Origin: an uncultured Porphyromonas sp.
GTDB taxonomy: Bacteria > Bacteroidota > Bacteroidia > Bacteroidales > Porphyromonadaceae
DNA length: 28,466 nt
Direction: 5' to 3'
NCBI GenBank assembly: GCA_900539155.1
Contig: UQBE01000027.1
Span: forward strand, 1-28,466
The notes under the pieces were generated by a model. That model saw only the letters and a list, made by a program, of their open reading frames with translations. It ran no database searches and was not told the origin of the DNA. Shown here piece by piece: positions 1 through 8,612 of the stretch. Made by a program: the position numbers and the translations under genes. Each line of letters begins with the position of its first letter. The first letter of the stretch is position 1.

Positions 1-93
1 TTCCTCCGAGGAATTTTTTCTTCCCCACGTGGAAAATAAAAATTCTCCACCTGGGGGTTTCGAAATATCCACGTGGAGAATCCGTTTTCTCCG
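1..93. repeat. 22-bp-periodic palindromic repeat, copy A (cut by window edge)
   Basis: Octamers of the form CCACGTGG start at 25, 47 (CCACCTGG) and 69, exactly 22 bp apart, separated by AT-rich 14-bp spacers. A TTCCTCCGAGGAA palindrome sits at the window edge. The whole segment is the reverse complement of 14539-14631 with five substitutions in 93 bp. Positions 42-81 are a 40-bp near-palindrome centred on TTCGAA; here one arm is disturbed by a CCCCC run. The repeat probably continues to the left of the window. It could be a MITE-like or REP-like element or a protein-binding array; the family is not recognised. Confidence 0.85.
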
Positions 94-160
94 ATATAGT
101 GCCGTGTCGATAGGTAGTCGGGGCTAAAGCTTAGCCGTTGCCAAGTTTTAGAAAAAACAG

Positions 161-196
161 AAAAAAAAGAAGCTCCACACACTGTGCGGAGCTTCT
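161..196 (-). terminator. Rho-independent terminator of the outer-membrane operon
   Basis: Read on the minus strand, AGAAGCTCC and GGAGCTTCT form a 9-bp stem, with extra CACA/TGTG pairing inside, followed by a run of eight T. It lies about 50 bp after the stop codon of the OmpA-domain gene, the expected place for the end of that operon. Confidence 0.85.
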
Positions 197-249
197 CTCT
201 AAAGTTAGTGCGTCTCCGTAGAGACTACGGAGCTAGTCTGAGACAGTCA

Positions 250-1227
250 TTAGTAGATGACGTCCATATCTACGCGGCGGGCATCGGTGCGCTTGGCAGG
301 AGTCGTGTCGACACCGTTGTCGTAGCGCTTGATGGCAGCTGCTGGTACACCAGCCTCCTGAAGAGCCTTGATGACACTAGCGGCGCGCTTGGCAGCAAGC
401 TTGTTGTTGAAGTCTACTGGTCCATCGATGCTAGCGTAGCCGTACACGAGGACGAGGGCGCGTGGATCGTTGATGACAAAGTCAGCGACGTTGCGTACGG
501 CCTCAAGTCCCTCAGCATTGAGGACATCTGAATTGACCTTAAAGAAGACACTACGGCTGAGCTGTACGTTGTTGCGTGAGCGGTCCTGGTGGATTACTCG
601 GCGGTTGTCGTAGTTATATACAGGAGCCTGTGCGGGAGCCTTCTCTAGCTCGTTCAGCTGATTACGTAGAGCAGCCAGCTGCTGAGCGATTTGGTCATCG
701 TCGCGCTGAGGATTCTGCTGAGCTGCCTTGAGGCGAGCCAGCTCCTCTTCGAGAGCCTTGATCTTGTCCGCGTCGTTAGTAGCCTGAGCACCTTGAGCAC
801 CCTGAGCTACGACAAGATTACTCCCAGCGGGGTAGTATAGCTGTCCTCCGACATTGATAGGCTGTCCAGGCTGTGCGTAGACTGGAGCTGCCTTCATAGC
901 GTTGAGGTTGTGATACTGTAGGAGTAGATAGAGTAGGTCTCTGTCCTTATTGCTCGTGATTGTTATGTCACGTTGCTGAGGGCAAGCGTTACTCATCTCA
1001 TCTTCCTCGGCTGCGGTGACTATAGCATTGATGAGCGTGGCTAGCTCTTGCTTAGTCATTACTACCTCTTTCTCACGTCTGTCACGCTCGCCCCTCTCGA
1101 TGCGCTCCGTACGGTCGCGCTTCTGGCGAGGTGCCTGACGCTTGTCGTGCTGTGCCTCCACGGGCGTGGAGACAGCAGCAGACAGAAGGATCACGCACAG
1201 CCCGACTATTATTGATTTCTTAGTCAT
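250..1227 (-). CDS. OmpA-family peptidoglycan-associated protein without N-terminal barrel
   Basis: This 325-aa exported protein starts with a signal peptide (residues 1 to about 25, cleavage near VEA-QH). A basic/acidic stretch follows, then a short segment at 57-110 that resembles one in the upstream gene product and carries the only mature cysteine, C82. Residues about 153-197 are predicted coiled coil. A C-terminal OmpA-like domain (about 225-325) has the RSVFFKVNSD entry and the NNKLAAKRAASVIKAL helix. OmpA-like domains normally bind peptidoglycan; the usual HTD motif reads GYASIDG here, so the Asp that commonly contacts diaminopimelate may be replaced. There is no N-terminal β-barrel, so it may need a barrel partner, probably the 742-aa product encoded 20 bp upstream. 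It is the last gene before a strong terminator. The family call is secure; the partnership is inferred. Confidence 0.85.
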   Translation of the reverse strand: MTKKSIIVGLCVILLSAAVSTPVEAQHDKRQAPRQKRDRTERIERGERDRREKEVVMTKQELATLINAIVTAAEEDEMSNACPQQRDITITSNKDRDLLYLLLQYHNLNAMKAAPVYAQPGQPINVGGQLYYPAGSNLVVAQGAQGAQATNDADKIKALEEELARLKAAQQNPQRDDDQIAQQLAALRNQLNELEKAPAQAPVYNYDNRRVIHQDRSRNNVQLSRSVFFKVNSDVLNAEGLEAVRNVADFVINDPRALVLVYGYASIDGPVDFNNKLAAKRAASVIKALQEAGVPAAAIKRYDNGVDTTPAKRTDARRVDMDVIY

Positions 1228-1247
1228 ACTGTTGTTGTGATAAGTGA

Positions 1248-3476
1248 TTAGAAGTAGAAGCGGTATCCTAGTGATACGCTATGATTGCGAAGTGAGTGAC
1301 GTAGACCGTAGTCTAGGAATACAGCACTGTTGAGCTGTGGCAGCTTGTAAGAAGTACCTACGAGGAAGTTGACACCAAGCTTTGTGTCTGTAAAGCCACC
1401 TACACCGGCACCTAGATAAGGAACGAAGTCGCCAAGCTCCTTGAAGTTGAAGTTGTAAACGACGTTTCCAGAGATACCGAGCGTAGTCTTCTTACCAAAG
1501 CCTACGAAGAGCTCAGGTACGAAGTCAAGGTTCGTGTTGCTGATAGGCATGTATGCGCGTGCGCCTACTGCGAATGTGCCGTAAAGGTTCTCCTCCTGGG
1601 GCTTTACGAGGTTGGTACCTACGAGTAGACCTACAGAGTTGAAGCGGATGAGACTATTGGATGTCTTATCTACAGGGGTAGCGTCAGCACCCATAGCCAT
1701 CGAGCTAGAGGTAGTCCCAGCTGGAGTCGTGTATGCAGGGTGTGTAGGAGGAGTCGTTACAACAGTCGTCGTAGAGGCAGGCTGCTGTGAACGCATCTGA
1801 TTGCTCTGCTCGACCTTTCTATCCAGCGCATCGAGACGGTTGAGGATCTCCTCGTTCTGCTCGGTTAGCTCAGAGGTTGTAGTAGTCGTAGTAGCGCTCT
1901 GTGCCTTTACCTGCTGATTAGCGAGCATCTGCTGCTGAGCGATGTACTGGGGAGAGTTGCCGATGAGGGCATGTACTAGCTCGCGCTCTAGTGGGGTGAG
2001 AGCGTCATCGTTAGGCTGGCGGTTGACATTGCCCTTCTTGCAAGAATGCCCCTTCTTGTTGGTGCGGTTGCGGTCGATGATGCGCTGTGCCATATCCTCA
2101 ATCTCAGATGGAGTCATGCGTACATACTCATCGTCGCGGTTCTCACCATAGTAGTGGTACTCACGATACTCGTTGATACGCTCCTGAGTAGTCTTGTCCT
2201 CCTCAGTGTCAAACTGGTAGTGACGAGCGGGCTTGCCTAGATTAAAGCGTACACCGACCTGGTATGCTACGTTCTTAGCGACGATCTCAGACTTCTTTGT
2301 GACAGAAGCTGTCTTGACGCCAGGAGCAGGGTGTGCGATAAAGTTGGCGCTACCGAATAGGCTGATGTAGCGGAAGAGGGGCACCTCTAGACCGACACCG
2401 GCCATACCGAAGACAACGTCGTGTAGGTTAGCCTTGTCTAGCTCGGTAGCCTCCTGAGAGAGCTTAGCGTCTAGATAACCAGCACCGAGGTTGACGTAAG
2501 GCGTCACACCACGAGGTAGGTTGAGGCGGCCAGTGAAGTATCCACCATACATAGCGCGCTCCTTGTCAAAGTCGAAGTCAAGCTTCTTGCCGGGCTTGCC
2601 AGCCTGGTAGTAGAAACCACGGACGCCAAAGGTGTTGTTGAAGTCTAGACCTACCTGACCACCATAGAACCAAGAGTCGCGGCTGTTCCAGTATGAGTTC
2701 TCATTGAAGTCCATATATAGGAGAGAGGGCTCAACGGTGAAGACCATTCCGCGGAAACCATTGGAGAAGAAGTCTCTGTAAGCGCGACTTACCTCGTTGC
2801 TGCCTATTGGGTTGTAGCCACCGAGGTAGAAGGATAGACCAGCCTGTGCTGAGAAGTTGTTCATCAGAGCTAGACCGTGCTTGTCGACCTTGTCACTAGC
2901 CTTGGCTAGGTTGACGTATGGGTTGAGTAGGTCTGTGCGGAAGCCTAGGTATTTACCTGATAGGTTGAGGGCTACGCGACGAGATAGGTTGACCTTGAAG
3001 CCCAGTGCACCTGAGAAGTATAGGTGATCGGTCTTCATCATCTCTATCTTATCGTCAGCGATAGGTAGCTCGTACTTCATGTTTTGGATACCAGCACCGA
3101 CGAGTAGGTAAGGTGCTAGGGTGTAGCCATCAAGGAGGTTGAACTTGAGCTCAGCGCCGTAACGCTCGATGTCAATCCGGCGATCAGTCATCTTATCCTT
3201 GAAGACTGGGTCTATATTCCACTCGCTTCCGTTGAGCTTAGACTTGATACCGAAAGAGCGGTCATATACACCGCGTAGCTCTACGATGGGACCGAAGCCG
3301 AAGCCTGCGCGTACGCCCCAGAGCATAGCGTTGTCGATGTTGAGAGCATCGTCAAGGAATTCATACTGAAAGCCACCACCGACCGTGATGCTGGCATCCT
3401 TGACCTGTGCCTTAGCTCCGCTGAAGCTCAGAAGAGCTACAAGAGCCGTACATAGTAGTAGGATTTTTTTATTCAT
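1248..3476 (-). CDS. Outer-membrane protein with three β-barrel-like segments
   Basis: This 742-aa protein starts with a signal peptide (1 to about 23, AKA-QV). Alternating aromatic/glycine-rich β-strand sequence occurs in three blocks: about 25-220, 240-415 and 608-742. The last block ends in YRFYF, with the terminal Phe typical of BAM substrates. Between blocks two and three lies a hydrophilic, presumably periplasmic linker (about 420-605). It holds MTPSEIEDMAQ at 454, the single mature cysteine C479, a coiled coil at about 535-560 and a Thr/Pro-rich stretch. The segment around C479 is laid out like residues 57-110 of the downstream OmpA-domain protein. It is first in a two-gene operon (20-bp gap) behind a strong Bacteroidetes promoter. 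It could be one large barrel or several small ones fused; the function (porin, anchor or adhesion) is not evident. Confidence 0.75.
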   Translation of the reverse strand: MNKKILLLCTALVALLSFSGAKAQVKDASITVGGGFQYEFLDDALNIDNAMLWGVRAGFGFGPIVELRGVYDRSFGIKSKLNGSEWNIDPVFKDKMTDRRIDIERYGAELKFNLLDGYTLAPYLLVGAGIQNMKYELPIADDKIEMMKTDHLYFSGALGFKVNLSRRVALNLSGKYLGFRTDLLNPYVNLAKASDKVDKHGLALMNNFSAQAGLSFYLGGYNPIGSNEVSRAYRDFFSNGFRGMVFTVEPSLLYMDFNENSYWNSRDSWFYGGQVGLDFNNTFGVRGFYYQAGKPGKKLDFDFDKERAMYGGYFTGRLNLPRGVTPYVNLGAGYLDAKLSQEATELDKANLHDVVFGMAGVGLEVPLFRYISLFGSANFIAHPAPGVKTASVTKKSEIVAKNVAYQVGVRFNLGKPARHYQFDTEEDKTTQERINEYREYHYYGENRDDEYVRMTPSEIEDMAQRIIDRNRTNKKGHSCKKGNVNRQPNDDALTPLERELVHALIGNSPQYIAQQQMLANQQVKAQSATTTTTTSELTEQNEEILNRLDALDRKVEQSNQMRSQQPASTTTVVTTPPTHPAYTTPAGTTSSSMAMGADATPVDKTSNSLIRFNSVGLLVGTNLVKPQEENLYGTFAVGARAYMPISNTNLDFVPELFVGFGKKTTLGISGNVVYNFNFKELGDFVPYLGAGVGGFTDTKLGVNFLVGTSYKLPQLNSAVFLDYGLRHSLRNHSVSLGYRFYF

Positions 3477-3608
3477 AGTCGAACTATTTATTGGTTGATA
3501 ATGTTCTGTGATTACTGTTTAGTAAGCGAAGCGGGTCAGCTCTCTTCAAGTGTCGCGGAGCTATCCATCAGGCACCGGAAGCGGGAGCTACTACCCCATA
3601 CTTGACAC

Positions 3609-3641
3609 CAAAGGTATGAAAAAGTATTGACACGGCACAAA
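3609..3641 (-). promoter_or_regulatory. Bacteroidetes-type promoter for the outer-membrane operon
   Basis: On the minus strand a TTTG (-33 element, complement of 3638-3641) and a perfect TACCTTTG (-7 element, complement of 3609-3616) are separated by 21 bp counted from the TTG. Transcription would begin near 3600, leaving a leader of about 125 nt before the start codon at 3476. Confidence 0.75.
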
Positions 3642-4009
3642 CTTTCGTCTTGCAATCTGCATTTACGTGCATTTTACTACAGGACGACAGATAGATTAAG
3701 GCGTTGCGCTCGCCTTGCACCGCTGGTCGCTACGTTCTATCCTTGCAGTAGGGTCTGCCGATGCTCCTAGAGGAGCGGAGTACTGCCTCCTGAGAAGTCA
3801 AATGACTATTCTGGAAGCAGGATAGCACAACTCGGGAAGAAGGTCCTCCCACCTCCGCAAAGGTTGGTCTTTCTCTCCCGTGACACCTAGCTCGTAGTAG
3901 GGATAGAGGTGATGGACTATCAGGAGGTGCCCGAGATTGAGTAGCCGACCAGCAGATGCTTTGCTGTGAAATGAGTACATTTGCAACGCAAGTGGACGAG
4001 ACGAGACCG
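3642..4009. other. Intergenic region upstream of dnaG
   Basis: No convincing gene is seen. A 14-bp perfect palindrome GCTCCTAGAGGAGC lies near 3768. A possible -7 element for dnaG, TACATTTG, is at 3976-3983, but no TTG sits at the right distance upstream, so this promoter is weak. A minus-strand ORF at 3798-3980 (61 codons) has plausible codon use but no recognised homology. If dnaG starts at 4010 the ORF does not overlap it. Confidence 0.4.
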
Positions 4010-6037
4010 ATGATAGACGAGCAGACCAAGCAACTAATCATAGATACGGCACGCATCGAGGATGTGGTGTCTGACTTCGTGCAGCTACGGTGCAAGGGGT
4101 CCGGCTTCGTGGGGTTGTGCCCATTTCATAAGGATCGTCACCCCTCCTTTATTGTCACCCCTTCTAAGAATATCTGTAAGTGCTTCGCTTGTGGTGCCGG
4201 CGGGACGGCGGTCTCTTTCATTATGAAGATACAAAACTGCTCCTTTGTTGACGCACTCCGCTATCTAGCTCAGAAATACGGCATCCCGGTGCCAGAGAAG
4301 GAGATGACCGAGGAGGAGCAGCAACGACATAATGAGCGTGAGGCGCTCTACCTCGCCAACGAGGTGGCGGCGAAGTTCTTCACCGAGCAGCTCCTCAGTA
4401 GCGAAGAGGGGCTGGACATTGCTCTGCCTTACTTCACACGGCGAGGCGTAAGGTCGGAGGCAATCCAGACCTTCGGGCTGGGATACTCACCGAGCGATAG
4501 ACGCGCCTTGGCGAAGTTTGTCGAGACGCATGGCTACAACGTGGAGAGCTTTGCAGAGACGGGACTGCTCTACGCTCCAAGTGAGGGACGTCCGAGTGCC
4601 GACCGCTATCACGAGCGTGTCATATTCCCCATATACAACGTCGGGGGGCGGGTCGTCGGCTTCGGCGGGCGCACGATGCGTCAGGCGGATAAGGTCGCCA
4701 AGTATATCAACTCGCCCGAGAGTATCATCTACGACAAGAGTCGTGAACTGTACGGACTCTATCAGGCGAAGCGCGCTATCTCACGTCTGGACCAGAGCAT
4801 CATCGTCGAGGGTTACCTGGACGTGATTGCGATGCATCAGGTGGGGATAGAAAATGTGGTGGCGACCTCTGGTACGGCACTCACGGAGAGTCAGATACAA
4901 CTCTTGCGACGCTTCTCGCGGAATGTGCTGGTGCTCTTCGACGGAGATGAGGCTGGTGTCAAGGCTGCTCTACGTTCGGTCGATATGCTCCTGGCAGAGG
5001 GGATGCAGATTAAGCTCCTAGTCCTGCCCGATGGTGAGGATCCCGACGAATTTGTCTCTAAGCGTAGCCGCACGGAGGTGGAGGAGTACTTTGCCGCTCA
5101 TGAGCAGGACTTCCTCGCCTTCAAGTCACAGCTCTACGCTCCGCAGATGGCGCGTGACCCGCAGCTCAAGACGCAACTGATGAGAGATATACTGCAAAGC
5201 ATTGCTACAATCCCAGACAGCCTCGAGCGAGTGGTCTACATACAGCAGATGTCTCAGATGTATGGCGTGGCGGAAGAGCTACTCCTGCAGCAGATTAAGC
5301 AGGAGCGCTTTAGCCGAGGACGGGTCTATCAGTACGCACCGCCCGCAGCGCCGACACCCGAAGAGAGCACTCCCGAGGAGACGCCACAGGAAGTGTCGCC
5401 CCTAGATGCACCGATGAGCAATGAGGCTCTGGACTTGCTACGCCTAGTGGTGCGCTACGGGGAGCGGATGCTTCATATACCTGTGCAGGAGGATACGACA
5501 GATGAGGAGGCGGAGCCTACAGTGATACAGGTCTCCGTGGCAAACTTTGTCTATCAGGAGCTCAAGCAGGATGACATACTCATAGAGCACCCTCTGGTCA
5601 AGCGCATACTGAATGACAGCAACAAGCTGATGCTCGACCAACTCAGTGCGTCGGGGGATAAGCCGATGCGTACTTGTGGCTCCTATCTGTGCAACTCGGA
5701 GACACCGCAGGTTGCGGCCTTGGCGGTGGATCTCTACGCCACCCCCTACAAACTCTCTCGTAAGGCTCGCGAAGAGCTCCAGATGCCTGATGGCGATGAT
5801 GAGATACTTCCAGACGAGTGGGTGCAAGAAATGGCATTTAAAGTGCTATATACCTACAAACTTGCCTACGCCGAGGAGCGCTGCCTGGCGATATCTCAGC
5901 AGATACAGACGCTACAACAGGAACATCCAGAGGCAGAGTACGAGAGTTACAAGCCACTGCTCGTAGAACTATCCACCTGGCAAGAGATACGCAGGATGCT
6001 AGGACAGTTTAGCGGTCAGCGAGTGGTTATTTCGTAA
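4010..6037 (+). CDS. dnaG: DNA primase DnaG
   Basis: It synthesises RNA primers at the replication fork. I chose the ATG at 4010 because MIDEQTKQLIIDTARIEDVV matches the usual DnaG N-terminus; in-frame ATGs at 3956 and 3971 would add 18 or 13 atypical residues. With this start the protein has 675 aa. The CHC2 zinc finger uses C37, H40, C58 and C61. The Toprim domain shows VEGYLD with E267 and the metal-binding FDGDEAG with D311 and D313. The region from about 440 to the end is a long acidic/helical C-terminal part expected to contact the replicative helicase; its Pro/Glu-rich linker lies near 445-470. It is followed 66 bp later by holB, another replication gene, on the same strand. Confidence 0.95.
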   Translation: MIDEQTKQLIIDTARIEDVVSDFVQLRCKGSGFVGLCPFHKDRHPSFIVTPSKNICKCFACGAGGTAVSFIMKIQNCSFVDALRYLAQKYGIPVPEKEMTEEEQQRHNEREALYLANEVAAKFFTEQLLSSEEGLDIALPYFTRRGVRSEAIQTFGLGYSPSDRRALAKFVETHGYNVESFAETGLLYAPSEGRPSADRYHERVIFPIYNVGGRVVGFGGRTMRQADKVAKYINSPESIIYDKSRELYGLYQAKRAISRLDQSIIVEGYLDVIAMHQVGIENVVATSGTALTESQIQLLRRFSRNVLVLFDGDEAGVKAALRSVDMLLAEGMQIKLLVLPDGEDPDEFVSKRSRTEVEEYFAAHEQDFLAFKSQLYAPQMARDPQLKTQLMRDILQSIATIPDSLERVVYIQQMSQMYGVAEELLLQQIKQERFSRGRVYQYAPPAAPTPEESTPEETPQEVSPLDAPMSNEALDLLRLVVRYGERMLHIPVQEDTTDEEAEPTVIQVSVANFVYQELKQDDILIEHPLVKRILNDSNKLMLDQLSASGDKPMRTCGSYLCNSETPQVAALAVDLYATPYKLSRKAREELQMPDGDDEILPDEWVQEMAFKVLYTYKLAYAEERCLAISQQIQTLQQEHPEAEYESYKPLLVELSTWQEIRRMLGQFSGQRVVIS

Positions 6038-6103
6038 ACTGAGGAGTGGGTGTGAAGTAGTGACCGTTAACCCTTTTGCCAATCTAAAGAAGAAAGCGCA
6101 GTC

Positions 6104-7192
6104 ATGCAGTTTGCCGATATACATGGTTACCAAGCTATCAAGCAGCAGTTCGCACATCTAGCCCGCTCGGGGCAGATGCCACATGCTGTGCTACTGGAGA
6201 TACAGGAGGGCTACCCTGGGCTGCACCTAGCATGGGCGTGGGCACAGTACATACAGTGTCAGGCTCCTACGGACGAGGACTCCTGTGGCGTGTGCGCCTC
6301 CTGCAAGAAGGTCGCCGCCATTGCTCACCCTGACGTTATCTTCGTCTACCCTGTGATTAAAGCAGCTCAGGACGAAACGCCCACAGAGCGTTACTTTGAG
6401 GAATGGCGCACCTTCCTCGAGCGCTCCCCCTACATCACCGACCAAGACTGGCTCGAAGTGCTAGAGGCGGGCAATAGTCAGCCAGTCATCTATGTAAATG
6501 AAATTAATAGTCTCCTCTCACGTCTCTCAATCACTACGACCGAAGGGGGATGGCGTACCATCATCATCTACCAGCCCGAGCGTATGAATGATGCGGCTGC
6601 CAATAAGCTCCTCAAGTCGCTCGAAGAGCCACCCGAGGAGACGCTCTTCATTCTGGTGTCGGCTCACTCGGAGCGTCTCCTAGACACTATTCTGAGCCGT
6701 GTGCAGCGCTTCGAGCTTCCCCCGATGACGGAGGATGAGATGAGGGAGGCGCTGACCGCAATGCACCCCGACCTAGCATCAGATGTACTCGAGACGATTA
6801 TTCCCCTCGTGGACGGCAATCTGAGCGACGCTCTAAGGCTACTCGACTCTTCCGCCTCGCAAGACAAACTACAAGAGCTGGCGCAGCAATGGTACGATGC
6901 GACGCTACGGGCGGACATCTTACGTCTGAAGCTACTCAGCGAGGAGGTGGACAAGATGGGGCGTGAGGGAGCGGTAGCTTTTCTTAAGCTACTGACGCAG
7001 CAGGTGGGCAGGCAGTGGCACCGTGCGCTCCGTGGCGAAGCCCGCGTTGGTGAGCTACGGGTCAATAACAAAGCTATGGGTGCTTGCTACCGCCTTCTAG
7101 AGGAGGCGATACGAGAGATACGAGGCAATGTGCTGACGAAGATGGTGCTCTTCGACACGTTCCTACGGATGCTACTAGCTTTGCGCCAATAG
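6104..7192 (+). CDS. holB: DNA polymerase III subunit delta' (clamp-loader)
   Basis: This 362-aa AAA+ protein is related to the δ' subunit of the clamp loader that places the β clamp on primed DNA. Seen in the sequence: a degenerate P-loop region (EIQEGYPGLHLAWAWAQY) lacking a usable Walker A motif, as is common in δ'. A CGVCASC cluster followed by HPDV near residues 63-78 fits the zinc module. NDAAANKLLKSLEEPPEETL is the classic δ'/γ signature, followed by LSRVQRFELPPM. The SRC sensor-like motif reads SRV, so the cysteine is missing. The C-terminal helical domain runs from about 215. It lies downstream of dnaG and 10 bp before an acyltransferase gene that may be co-transcribed. Confidence 0.9.
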   Translation: MQFADIHGYQAIKQQFAHLARSGQMPHAVLLEIQEGYPGLHLAWAWAQYIQCQAPTDEDSCGVCASCKKVAAIAHPDVIFVYPVIKAAQDETPTERYFEEWRTFLERSPYITDQDWLEVLEAGNSQPVIYVNEINSLLSRLSITTTEGGWRTIIIYQPERMNDAAANKLLKSLEEPPEETLFILVSAHSERLLDTILSRVQRFELPPMTEDEMREALTAMHPDLASDVLETIIPLVDGNLSDALRLLDSSASQDKLQELAQQWYDATLRADILRLKLLSEEVDKMGREGAVAFLKLLTQQVGRQWHRALRGEARVGELRVNNKAMGACYRLLEEAIREIRGNVLTKMVLFDTFLRMLLALRQ

Positions 7193-7202
7193 AGTACTGG
7201 AG

Positions 7203-8219
7203 ATGTCTGAGCAGACGCTACGTCATCAGGGATTGGACCTCTTACGACTGCTATCGGTCGTGATGGTGATAGGTATTCACACGGCGGGAGGGTTCTTCAT
7301 CGAAGACTCGACGCTCTCTGAGCGCTGGCAAGCTGCCCCGTGGTATGTGCTCTCGGTGGGGGCGGTGCCACTCTTTGTGATGTTGAGTGGAGCCTTTATG
7401 CTCTCACCAGAGAGACCGATCGGGAGCTGGACAAACTACTACAAGTATAGGGTAGGGCGCAAGATACTCTTGCCCCTACTCGTCTGGTCGGTGGGCTACT
7501 ATCTCTGGCACTGTGCGAAGGAGCAGGCGTGGCTCTCCTTCCAGTGGTATCACTTGTGGTACTTAGTGATGCTGGCGGGGCTCTATGTTGTGACCCCGAT
7601 GCTGCGCTGGATCTGTGAGCGCATCGAGCATAGTAGTAACCCTACCTATGGAGACCGTCGGGGACTACTCCTCTTGACACTCGGGAGTTATCTCGTGGCT
7701 CTAGCGATAGATCTCTATTACCGCTCGTATGGTGTGCAGCAAATTTGCCTGCTCTGGTGGGTGCAGTACTTACCTTACTACCTAGCGGGTTCGCTGATGG
7801 TTCGCACTGCTAGTCGACTACCTAGCAGAGGCTGGCTCTTGACGCTCTTCGTCGGGAGTATGCTACTGCACAGCGCGCTACTTATTTGGGTGCCTTACCA
7901 GTTGTTAGGGCGGGTGGGTGTCAACTTCCTTCCGCTGGTGGTTATCAAGGTTGTCTCGCTCTTTGCTCTCTGCTACCGCTGGAGACCGACGGCACGTCCG
8001 CTCATCTCGGTAGCTACGCTCCACTCTTATGTGATGGGAGTCTACTTGGTTCACCTTGCGGTACTGCAGGTGGTCTTCAAGCTATTCGAACTATTCCTCC
8101 CCACCCTGAGCGCATACCCAGTGGTGAGCGTCCCGCTACGTATCCTCCTCATTACACTCATCTCTTTTGGAGTCACTGCTCTAATCCGCAAGGTGCCACA
8201 GCTCCGGGAGCTTGTCTAG
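7203..8219 (+). CDS. Acyltransferase 3 family membrane protein
   Basis: This 338-aa integral membrane protein has about ten hydrophobic segments, fitting the Acyl_transf_3 (OafA/WecH-like) family that moves O-acetyl or other acyl groups onto surface sugars. The N-terminal GLDLLRLLSVVMVIGIHTAG carries the conserved RLL…H motif with the presumed catalytic His in the first membrane segment. SVGAVPLFVMLSGAFML is the family's second hallmark. HLWYLVMLAGLYVVTPMLR, in the middle of the protein, is also typical. The start 10 bp after the holB stop suggests read-through transcription, although the functions are unrelated. The substrate cannot be told from sequence; LPS, capsule or another glycan are possible. 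Confidence 0.85.
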   Translation: MSEQTLRHQGLDLLRLLSVVMVIGIHTAGGFFIEDSTLSERWQAAPWYVLSVGAVPLFVMLSGAFMLSPERPIGSWTNYYKYRVGRKILLPLLVWSVGYYLWHCAKEQAWLSFQWYHLWYLVMLAGLYVVTPMLRWICERIEHSSNPTYGDRRGLLLLTLGSYLVALAIDLYYRSYGVQQICLLWWVQYLPYYLAGSLMVRTASRLPSRGWLLTLFVGSMLLHSALLIWVPYQLLGRVGVNFLPLVVIKVVSLFALCYRWRPTARPLISVATLHSYVMGVYLVHLAVLQVVFKLFELFLPTLSAYPVVSVPLRILLITLISFGVTALIRKVPQLRELV

Positions 8220-8306
8220 AGAGACGTGCGGATACTCCTCCCGAGCAACGATTCTTCCTTCATAGGGATGCATGTCGAGACGGATGCCCAGCAAACTTTG
8301 TCTTCT

Positions 8307-8609
8307 CTAGATCATATCGGTGACTTCCCAGGCGAAAGCTCTCAGCCCTTGCTTAGGATTGTCTAAATCTATCTGATGCAGTGCCGCAAGGAGTCGCTCG
8401 GCTCGCTCTGCCTCCGTGATAACCATCATAGCACCATTGGTCGTCGGCCAGGCGTGGCTCCCGAGATGTGGAACGCCCGTTGCGGAGCCACGTCCGTAGA
8501 CTTCGCTCCACTCGGTATAGCCTTTGGCATTGTGCTGCTCGAGGGTGCGCAGTACGAGCCCATGCAGGGCGCTGTTGTAGACGATGAATATTGCCTTGTG
8601 TCTATTCAT
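8307..8609 (-). CDS. PII-like small protein encoded last in an RND efflux operon
   Basis: The protein has 100 aa and no signal peptide or membrane segment, so it is presumably cytoplasmic. The pattern β-strand KAIFIVYNSAL, helix HGLVLRTLEQHNAKGYTEW, then SEVYGRGSATG and a C-terminal strand/helix AMMVITEAERAERLLAAL recalls the ferredoxin-like fold of PII signal proteins, including a GYT…V.GRG-like stretch before the T-loop position. The start codon is 3 bp after the stop of the RND permease gene, so the two are almost certainly co-transcribed and perhaps translationally coupled. PII-like proteins often regulate a neighbouring transporter through direct binding; that role is inferred. A CutA-like or unrelated ferredoxin-fold protein is the alternative. 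Confidence 0.65.
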   Translation of the reverse strand: MNRHKAIFIVYNSALHGLVLRTLEQHNAKGYTEWSEVYGRGSATGVPHLGSHAWPTTNGAMMVITEAERAERLLAALHQIDLDNPKQGLRAFAWEVTDMI

Positions 8610-8612
8610 AGC

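Noticed and set aside
184..531. 115-aa plus-strand ORF at the left end
   Set aside because: It lies opposite the OmpA-domain coding sequence, whose protein signatures are clear.
3730..4095. 121-aa minus-strand ORF antisense to the dnaG start
   Set aside because: Ser/Thr/Cys-rich shadow sequence overlapping the conserved dnaG N-terminus, with no recognisable domain.
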